13,707 bases of DNA from Symbiodinium natans. Taxonomy: Eukaryota > Sar > Dinophyceae > Suessiales > Symbiodiniaceae. How positions within the stretch are numbered: the first letter of the stretch is position 1; every line of letters begins with the position of its first letter. Under the pieces are notes generated by a model that worked only from the letters and a program-made list of their open reading frames with translations, did no database searches and was not told where the DNA came from. This document shows, piece after piece, positions 7,326 to 13,707 of the stretch. A program made the position numbers and the translations under genes. The stretch is taken from assembly GCA_905221605.1 (NCBI GenBank), contig CAJNDS010002209.1, forward strand, positions 568,635 through 582,341, in the 5' to 3' direction.

Positions 7326-9411
7326 CCTTGCGAGAGGAAGCTCTGCGGCCGAAAGTTTGCGTGAGCAGGCAGCTTTGCACGGACTGGTTCTGGCTAAACC
7401 AACAAGGACTTCCCAAAATTGCCCAATGAGTTATGTTCTGCTAAACTGAAGACAAGGTAGTTTGTGAGAACACGGTTACGTCCACAATGATTCATGTCAC
7501 TGCAGGCACCTCTGTCTCGCCCATCTCTGCATGTTCATGGCCAACTTGTCGTGCATGATGACGATGCCGCAGCAAGGTGGTGTATGAGCTGGCCTTCAAG
7601 AACAACTTGAAGGCTGGTGTCTTCTCGTATGTTTTAGATGTGCTAAGAGGCTTGTAACTGGTTTCTCCTATCACAGTAAACTTTCGGCATGTCCTGTCCG
7701 GTTCTGAACAGGGCCTGACGCATCTTTTGGTGCCACTTATTTTCACCGAAGGCAGTAGTGAAGCATGCTCAGAAAACACAGCGCTTATACCATTCGGATA
7801 GGCACACCGAAGGAAGCGCACACGTCTCCATGCAATGACACGAGACTGATCCGAGCCAGCGGTTGCCGAAAGCTCCGTTCTGCCCCTCCAGTGTCACAAC
7901 AACATGTTCTGGAAGTTCCGCGATACTTGAGTCGAAATAACTACTGCAGAAGCCAGCGAAGAGAAGTGCAGGAGCTTCGAGGCTTGCATGCGGAGCTCCA
8001 GGAGATGGACCGCGGCCAACGGGGCAAAGCCCGGACCTCGGCTGATAAATGTGTCGCTTTGGTCAGACTTCGAGCTTAAATCCATTGAATGCTGCCGTTG
8101 TTTGCTGCCGCCCTTGCACCACCTTGGGATTTTGAATTTTCGGCCACTGCTCACCCATTTTGAGTGGTAATCGTTGAATCCGGATTAGCGCGGTCCCGCG
8201 GAATGGTGTTCGTTTTTTCGGGATTCTTCAGCAGGATCCAAGTGATGGGGTGACCCGGAAGTGTGAACGTTAGAGCTGCGTGTGTCGAAGCTTGAGGTAC
8301 CCAAGGAGCTTGCGCTCAAAAAGCTCACGAGACACAACGTGAAAGCAGGTTGGGTGCATCAGTTAAAGCCAAACACCCGGGCTGCCACGGTAGGACGTGA
8401 AACTCAGCATGTGCGCCGAAAGATTCGCCGGAGCAGAGCTTTCTTCGCAACAAAAAGGCTTGAAGGCTGTAAGTTCTTTAGAGGCCCATCTGACAGCTAG
8501 GGGCCGCTGGCGCCTTGGCGGTTCAGGGCTTCAGAGTTAGGCTTTCCACTTTATGCCTTCTACAGTTCCGAGACTCGATGCTTCCAGCCCTCTCCATAAA
8601 GTCATTGTGGTCGTCATCCACTAAAATGCAGTCTTCGGTGGCTTCTTGTCTTTCAAGCCCCCGATTGAGGCAGGAGCTGAAGCAGTGTGAGTGTAAGAAG
8701 ATGTAAGAAGCCACGGGCCACTGTTCAGAGCGATGTCAGGCTGCGCGCACGCCTTTGCCGAACGGACGGTGGCGCGGTTGCACATGGGAGAAGGTACGCT
8801 GCAAACGCATCTTCAATCGGCAGCTGGGTGATCATGCAAGCAAAAGAACCATGGGCTGCATCTCGATGCTGAGGCAGATGGATTTGGCGAGGCCATTGCA
8901 TGTGAGATGTGTGTGTGTGTGTACTTGTAGCTACCAGTTCCAGCGATTGCTGAGGTCTAGGTGGTTGTGAAGGTATGCGAAAGGCAGTGGCAGGCATGCG
9001 TTTTGATTTTCTTACTTGGGCCCTCAGGTTCTCCTGCTGCATCTGCACGTTGCAAGGGGCCACATTTTTTGCAGACATGTGGGATCCGTACCTGGACGGT
9101 TCAAGGGCCTTCACTTAGACTCCATGCAGGTTGAGTACCTGTCCGTGGCCAAGGAGGTTCTCAAAGTTAAAGAGCACTACACTGTGCAGTTTCTTCAGGC
9201 GCCGTGAATGCTTTCTTGCGTTGTGTATCTGCCAACACTTCAAACTCAGTACCCATTCATATGGTGCCTGCTAATCTCGGGCTTCCGGCACTGCTCCGCG
9301 CCTTTCTGCACGTTGAGAGGACTTGTTCCAGGAGCTGGACACAGAGGGCAAGGGGCAGCTTTCAAAAGATCAGGTTCGACAATTGCTGAACCCTGGTGGA
9401 TCAGTTCAGGG
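7326..9411 (+). CDS. CDPK-like protein kinase, exons 13-19 (junction helix and EF-hands 1-3)
   Basis: Exons: 7326-7354, 7577-7612, 7972-8028, 8297-8344 (end uncertain), 8841-8891 (start uncertain), 9130-9198, 9320-9411 (end uncertain). The product continues LREEALRPKVVYELAFKNNL and KELRGLHAELQEM, like the CDPK junction helix leading into a calmodulin-like domain. EF loop 1 is DRGQRGKVPKEL (from residue 237), loop 2 EADGFGEVEYLS (270) and loop 3 DTEGKGQLSKDQ (306). All are degenerate: loop 1 lacks acids at positions 3 and 5, and loops 2 and 3 have Ser and Gln in place of Glu at position 12. Weak or lost calcium binding is therefore an inference. Donors are GC except GT after the first exon. 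Phases agree at every junction, but 8297-8891 depends on my choice among several possible sites. Confidence 0.75.
7613..7971 (+). other. Kinase intron 14 (GC-AG, 359 nt), nothing else seen
   Basis: TTGAAG|GCTGGT joins GTGCAG|GAGCTT to give FKNNLKELRGL. Antisense frames here show no family motif. Confidence 0.75.
8345..8840 (+). other. Kinase intron 16 (boundaries uncertain), nothing else seen
   Basis: It separates the exon ending LKKLTRHNVK from the one starting QKNHGLHLDAE. Neither edge is fixed by a conserved motif; AAC|GTGAAA at 8338/8339 is an alternative donor. Confidence 0.45.
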
Positions 9412-10880
9412 GCTGGCATGCAGCGGAATGTCATGGCGACTGGGTAGGATGTGTGATCAAGTAAGTTCGCAGGGTTCTCTGTCTGCGTTGAGAGAAAGTC
9501 GAGCCACCAATGGTAGGCGGCCTACCCGCGATGAGCATCTGTGAGCATCCGGATGCTTAAAAGGCGCAGGCTGTGGCTGAAAAGGTGAGTCACATGTTGC
9601 TGTAAGGACAAGCGGTGCAGTCGAGAAGCTTAGCTGCAATGGTGTCTGTCCTGACCTCTTGAATCTGAGGCCCTGCTGTGCTTGAGTATGCCGCATGCCC
9701 TCAAGTTAGATGTTCATGTTGTTCGCTAGTCGGCTGGGACTATTGAGGGTTGCAGGGATTCAATATTTACGGCGGGCGACATCGAACTTGCGGTACGGAG
9801 GAGGCATCCCTAGGCACTGTGTTGGAGCGGCGGTTCATCGAGACCACAGCACTTGCCCATGTGTGAACGCACATCTCAATCGTCCTCGGTATGGCAAGCC
9901 AGGGAAAGGCCCTTTGAACACCAGCTGCTTGCACCAGCGTGACGTCGGATCGACATCCCTCCAAACTGACATGAAGGTGACTAGTGGGTTGGGACTTGCA
10001 GCAGAAATTGGGGATTATGACTCCGCACCCCCATTGCACGGTGAGGCATAAACCCACCCCGCTCCCCCACAACAGCGAAGGGCGACCACAACGTGAAACT
10101 TGGACAAAGTTCGTTTAAGCCGGCCTTGGAACCTTCGCCCCCTCGTCGAAGGTTCTCCTCTTCGTGCTTGTTGGGGGGGTCAGGGCACGTCAAGGGCGAG
10201 ATGAGGGACGGGACGTTTAGAACATCAAGGTCCGCAAGCACAGCTTCTTAAACCGTTACTTAAACCCTTCTCTTTCCTTCGTTGAAGTTCGCCTCCCTTC
10301 GCCGAGGTTCGTTTTGGAGGCTTTGGGCTTACAAGGTTCGTCCAGTACGCCTTTCGGGATGTTTCTTCTGTTCGGGTACTAGCACACGCTCCTGTCTTGA
10401 AGTTGGATTTGTGACGGCATGTGGCGGGCACGTTTTGCGCGATCTACACCGGAAAACTGTGTTTCGGAGAGCCAAATGGCGAAGTCTTAGCGATGGAATT
10501 AACTTCCTTGAGGGTGCAAGCTTTTTAGGGTTTAGGGTTTAGGGTTTAGGGTTTAGAAGTCCCCCAAATGACCCGAAGGAACCCAGAATTCTCTTGAAGT
10601 CCCCCGAAAAAACGCAAAGGAGGGCTGTGGGGGTCAGGCTGAAGGTTGAGGGTTTGAGGTTTCGTGTTGGCGAGGTATTTTGGAGGTGCCCGGCCTCTGC
10701 GTCCCCATGCTCCTGCGTTTGCTTTTGCTCAAGGGCTGACCGGGCGCCTGGTCGTTATACATTTTTCGGGTGGAGTGGAGGGTTCGCCACACCATCGCAG
10801 TAGGCACAACAGCTGGGGGCACCCGAGAAGGACCCAGGATCAAGATATCGCAAAAAGGCACAGACGTGAGCGCTGAAGCC
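9412..10880. other. Gene-free stretch before the second small gene
   Basis: I see no convincing exon. Present are a 15-base palindrome GGTAGGCGGCCTACC (9512-9526), a perfect 9-bp hairpin GAACCTTCG/CGAAGGTTC (10129-10155) and the telomere-like array at 10524-10555. An extended exon 19 ending at a strong CAA|GTAAGT donor (9459/9460) is possible. Confidence 0.45.
10524..10555 (+). repeat. Interstitial telomere-type repeat (TTTAGGG)4
   Basis: Four perfect TTTAGGG units occupy 10524-10551, followed by a partial TTTAG. TTTAGGG is the plant-type telomere unit also reported for dinoflagellates. Confidence 0.95.
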
Positions 10881-11830
10881 ATGGGGCAATCGTGCTGTTT
10901 TGGAAGGGAGAAGGAACTGGACTTTGCATCGTGCTCAAAGTTTGCCGTGACGCCGAATACTTGTGCCATAGCCTGCAGCAGAACCGGTGCACTCATAAGT
11001 CACAAGTCGCAAGTCTCGGGTTCGATGGAGAGTCGCGCTAGAAACTCTAAGTTCCGGCTCAGGTGAGCAGTCGCACGACTTCGACGCCGAGAGCCAGGGC
11101 TTCGAGTTGGTGGTTGAGACGGAGCTGCTGGCCACCGACGCGCTGGGCAACGGCGACGAAGCGGCTCTCAAGCAGACCCAGTCGGGTGGGCCCCTATCTC
11201 CCCTGCATGTTGAGAGGAGTTCCAAGGCATGCAGCAGATGCAGCAGGCCACGACCTTTGGCCGCCGGTCCCGACCCACTGCCCTTTCCACGTCCCCGGAG
11301 CGCCGTGAGAACCGACAGTACTTGGCATCGATCCATCCCGACCGGAAGCGACGGTCGGAAGGCTCGGGGCTGGGGTTCGGCCAAGTAACGCAGCAGTTTT
11401 TTGACGTTTTTGATCAGCCGTCTCCATGTCCTGGTCATATGTCTTCTTTGATTTGTTTTTGTCATATTTTGGGCTTTCCTTAGCTGTTCTTTCCCATAAC
11501 AATGAGACACGAAGCTTTGAAGCATCATGAAACCCTCACAGTCCCTAAATGTCCCTGACAGTGATCCTTTGAACCAGGGGTGTTTGTACGTCCTTGATTT
11601 TTGGACTGTTTGGAGAAGCTTCCCATATCCTCCCGCCCTTGCAGGCCCCCCTGCGCTGGCTGGCGCGTGACATCCGCAAGTGCAAGCCGCCTCCGCATTC
11701 GGGAATCTCCAAGAAAGTAGCGTGGGTGACGTTCCTCTCAGTTTCCTCGGCGCTGTTGGCGACGGTCCCGGCCGTGTTTCTATGGATGCGCCGGGGTCGC
11801 GCGGGCTGTGTCCGCAAAGTGTTTCAATGA
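10881..11830 (+). CDS. Unrecognised small membrane protein gene, 4 exons (MGQSCC start, one C-terminal TM helix)
   Basis: Proposed exons 10881-10986, 11063-11160, 11217-11384 and 11645-11830 join to 185 residues. Exons 2-4 have very high third-position GC, a strong coding sign. I do not recognise the family. The N terminus MGQSCC fits N-myristoylation at Gly2 plus palmitoylation at Cys5/Cys6. Exon 2 is acidic (SHDFDAESQGFELVVETELL). Exon 3 is basic and Gln-rich (GMQQMQQATTF, RRENRQYLASIHPDRKRR). Exon 4 has IRKCKPPPHSGISKK, one hydrophobic helix at about 149-172, then RRGR and TGA. Intron donors are GT, GC and GT. Exons 3 and 4 join in phase across a clear GT-AG intron. Exon 1 is least certain: other phase-compatible donors exist, and the true start may lie elsewhere. 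It lies between kinase exon 19 and the putative last kinase exon, on the same strand. Confidence 0.6.
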
Positions 11831-12361
11831 CGAGGCTGGCTGTACACCTCTGCAACAGTTCACTGGACTTGTTCTCCGCTGGCCAACGTGTGGGTCAGCC
11901 TTCTCTTCCCAAACAGGGAAACTTTCCAAATGTCTCATCTACTGTGAAGCCGGACCTTTGAAGATCAGGCTGAAAAAAGATGCTGGTTTAGCCTGTGGCA
12001 TGAACAAAAACGGGGATGATGGCAGCTTCTGATTGAGGGATGAAAGAGGGTTTGGGGCAGAGATGTTTAAAGCTTGTGGTCTTTGCGTTTGCATTTATGG
12101 GTCTAGGGTCTTTCGGGGGTGCGGTAGATGTTCAACCTCTGGCGTTCAAGAAGTGTCGCATCTCTTGCAATGGGCAAATTGTACACATCTCCGCCATGAG
12201 TCCAAGCAACTACTTGGTGCTGATTTTTGTATGGAGTCGTAGGACCATAAAACAAAGGTTGTGAGGGACTGCACGTGGCAATGTTGTACTCTCTGGGCAG
12301 CCAGGTTGGCCCCAGGTTTGGCTGTCGGACAGGGCATGACAGCTTCCGCCTTTGCACACAG
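11831..12361. other. Stretch downstream of the small membrane-protein gene, nothing recognised
   Basis: Short frames occur, including one at 12040-12264 with a hydrophobic start, but none has splice context or a family motif. Probably 3' untranslated sequence and intron. Confidence 0.4.
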
Positions 12362-12593
12362 GGGTGACGAGCTTCGCCTATTTACCACAACTGACGGGTG
12401 GATGCCAAGCCACGTCGGCAAGCTTCTTGATTCTCTAGGCGTCGACGGTACCAACTTTTGTCAAGCTTTGCAGCTGAGGTGTGATGCAGATGATGCCGAG
12501 GACTTGTTAGAAGAAGTGGCGTTTGATGATGAGGGCTTTGTTTCCTTCGGCACCTTGGCAGTTGAAAGCCGTCCTTTGAGAGAAACTGCGTAG
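12362..12593 (+). CDS. Probable last exon of the kinase gene (EF-hand-like C terminus, stop TAG)
   Basis: After an acceptor at ACAG|G the frame stays open for 76 codons to TAG 12591-12593. It contains DELRLFTTTDGWMPSHVGKL, which resembles a degenerate EF-hand followed by its exit helix, and DLLEEVAFDDEGFVSFGTL, which aligns with CDPK/calmodulin EF4 (LIxEVDxDGDGxIxFEEF) with Ala for the first Asp. Joining CAG-GG (GC donor at 9412) to G-GGT keeps frame with exon 19 and spaces the first motif normally after EF3. This completes a 1221-nt open frame. The link crosses a 2.95-kb intron that contains another gene. It could instead be the end of a separate EF-hand gene or follow an exon I missed. Confidence 0.5.
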
Positions 12594-13270
12594 AGAGGGG
12601 ACTACTTGTGACTTTGATGGCCCATTCGGTGTCATGGAGCAGTAGAAGTTGAGGCACCTTCAGAGATACCATGCTGGCGGACGGCCGCATCGCTCGACGA
12701 TCACGTATGGAGCAAGATGTAGCACCTGAATGCCCCCTTTGTGTGACCATGTGAAAGCGTTGAAAAAGTGAACTGAATGTGTAAGCAGTCTACTGCATGT
12801 TGAAAAAGGTGGTGGGGTTCTAAAGCATTAGCAACTTATCCTGATCGGCTTTCGGGCGCGTGCAGTTCCAAATTCCCGGATCCTCCCGGTCCTCTCTGCT
12901 TCCCTCCCTATTTGTGTCTTTGTATACTGAGTGGGCGGATGTGTGTCATCGATGGAATCGACAGGTGCCCGTTAATATTCTAAAATGAATGAAGTTTTAA
13001 TTATTTGAAAGGATATCTCTAATAATATGCTATTAAGCGTTTTCATTAAGATTGGATTTAAAGGACTAATCAGGGAGATCTTTTCAAATTTTTAATCTTT
13101 TACCTAATATACATAGTCCATTCACCGGCAGGCAACCCAAGTTAGTACATGTCATCTGCCACCGGCCGGTGTGACATCTCAGATCAAGCCTGTTTTGTTG
13201 CTTGCGAAGCAGTGGTCCAAAACAAGAAAGACCACGTGCCAAGACTTGTCCATGGTGCCTGTCATGCTGA
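12594..13270. other. Downstream region with an AT-rich island
   Basis: It follows the TAG of the EF-hand-like exon and probably includes its 3' untranslated region. Base composition turns strongly AT-rich at about 12971-13120. An 86-codon frame at 13149-13409 is unrecognised. Confidence 0.4.
12997..13095. repeat. AT-rich imperfect inverted repeat
   Basis: 12997-13020 pairs with 13072-13095: 19 of 24 positions are Watson-Crick and two are G-T, around a loop of about 51 bases. The core is ATTTGAAA against TTTCAAAT. It could be a small inverted-repeat element; no target duplication was identified. Confidence 0.55.
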
Positions 13271-13707
13271 TGGCCCTTACCGTGCTCCGGGCAAGTGCAG
13301 TACGCACAAAAGATACAGAATCAGAGTTTTGATGCTTCAGTCACTTCAGTCAATTCCACTTTGTTGCCAGCAAGCTTGGCAAGCGTGGTCCGGACAACAA
13401 AGCCATTGAGGGTCCTCATGCCAAAGCCATCAGCCGAGATGGTTTCTAGAGAGTGCCAAGAGCAGATGAAAGGCTTGAACGCCAACCTCATGGACAAGTG
13501 TCTTGAGTACGAATGTTGCCTTCCGTCGAAAGCGCTGTCCGAAATCCATTGCTATGACACAAAAATGAGTGCCAAGAGAACATGCTGCAGGATACAAGTC
13601 CTGAAGCTGTTCGTACACACCACTCCCATACCATATCAAATGGAGGAGACAGTTCAACGGTGGCTTATGCACGTGACCACGTCTGAAACAGAACTTGTGT
13701 TATGGGC
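13271..13707 (+). CDS. Open reading frame running off the right edge, unrecognised
   Basis: The frame after TGA 13268-13270 stays open for 145 codons to the window end; the first in-frame ATG is at 13418. The reading from there includes MPKPSAEMVSRECQEQMKGL and SETELVLW at the end, with many Cys and Met residues. No domain was recognised, third positions are not GC-rich like the other exons here, and no intron boundary was assigned. It may be the start of another gene, part of a transposable element, or a chance open frame. Confidence 0.25.

Noticed and set aside
8523-8714. Minus-strand frame containing CILVDDDHNDFMERA
   Set aside because: The acidic stretch recalls a metal-binding loop, but it is short, lies in a kinase intron and has no neighbours on that strand.
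11063-11388. Unspliced continuation of small-gene exon 2 (through PLSPLHVERSSKACSRC) to TAA
   Set aside because: From about 11217 another frame is open, GC-rich at third positions and joins in phase to the transmembrane exon. A pyrimidine-rich 56-nt interval before it looks like an intron. The choice is not certain.
10935-11855. 306-codon frame on the minus strand
   Set aside because: It is antisense to GC-rich exons 2-4 of the small membrane-protein gene; high third-position GC on the + strand removes stops on the other strand. The product shows no motif.
12040-12264. 74-codon frame with a signal-peptide-like start
   Set aside because: Short, isolated, no family motif, and a second frame overlaps it; hydrophobic starts of this length are common by chance.

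Overview
The window looks like nuclear DNA of a dinoflagellate, most likely a Symbiodinium-type alga. Four signs support this: many very short exons with AG|GC and AG|GA donor sites and AG|G acceptors; a degenerate copy of the dinoflagellate spliced leader directly before a start codon; an interstitial TTTAGGG telomere array; and a bifunctional folate enzyme of the protist/plant type. Splice sites were placed by hand, using reading phase and conserved protein motifs. All genes I can support lie on the + strand.

The main find is a nested arrangement. A gene for a CDPK-like protein kinase (kinase domain followed by EF-hand-like repeats) runs from before the window (first visible exon 781-818) to a stop codon probably at 12591-12593. 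I recover 20 exons of 29-232 nt that join into one 1221-nt open frame (406 residues, N-lobe missing). They carry HCDIKEEN, DFG, GTPGYIPPE, the GDIFSMG segment and degenerate EF-hand loops. Of the 19 introns in my model, 15 start with GC, 2 with GA and only 2 with GT.

Inside the 2.15-kb kinase intron 3204-5353, between the exons for subdomains VIII and IX, sits a complete HPPK-DHPS gene for two consecutive steps of folate synthesis. It has three exons (3374-4214, 4316-4358, 4490-5063), two GT-AG introns and a product of 485 residues. The 21 bases before its ATG match the spliced leader at 14 of 21 positions, which suggests it arrived as a reverse-transcribed mRNA and gained introns later.

Farther right, a second small gene (10881-11830) encodes a probable membrane protein with an MGQSCC N terminus and one C-terminal transmembrane helix. 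If the EF-hand-like exon at 12362-12593 is the true end of the kinase, this gene is also nested, in a 2.95-kb intron that holds the telomere-like array too.

Other structures are a 95-base imperfect hairpin built from 9-bp units at the left edge, microsatellites before the first exon, a 33-bp tandem duplication, a 303-bp MITE-like element with 19-bp terminal inverted repeats and a 3-bp target duplication (6482-6784), an AT-rich inverted repeat (12997-13095), and an open frame running off the right end. I found no rRNA, tRNA, CRISPR or bacterial-type signals.
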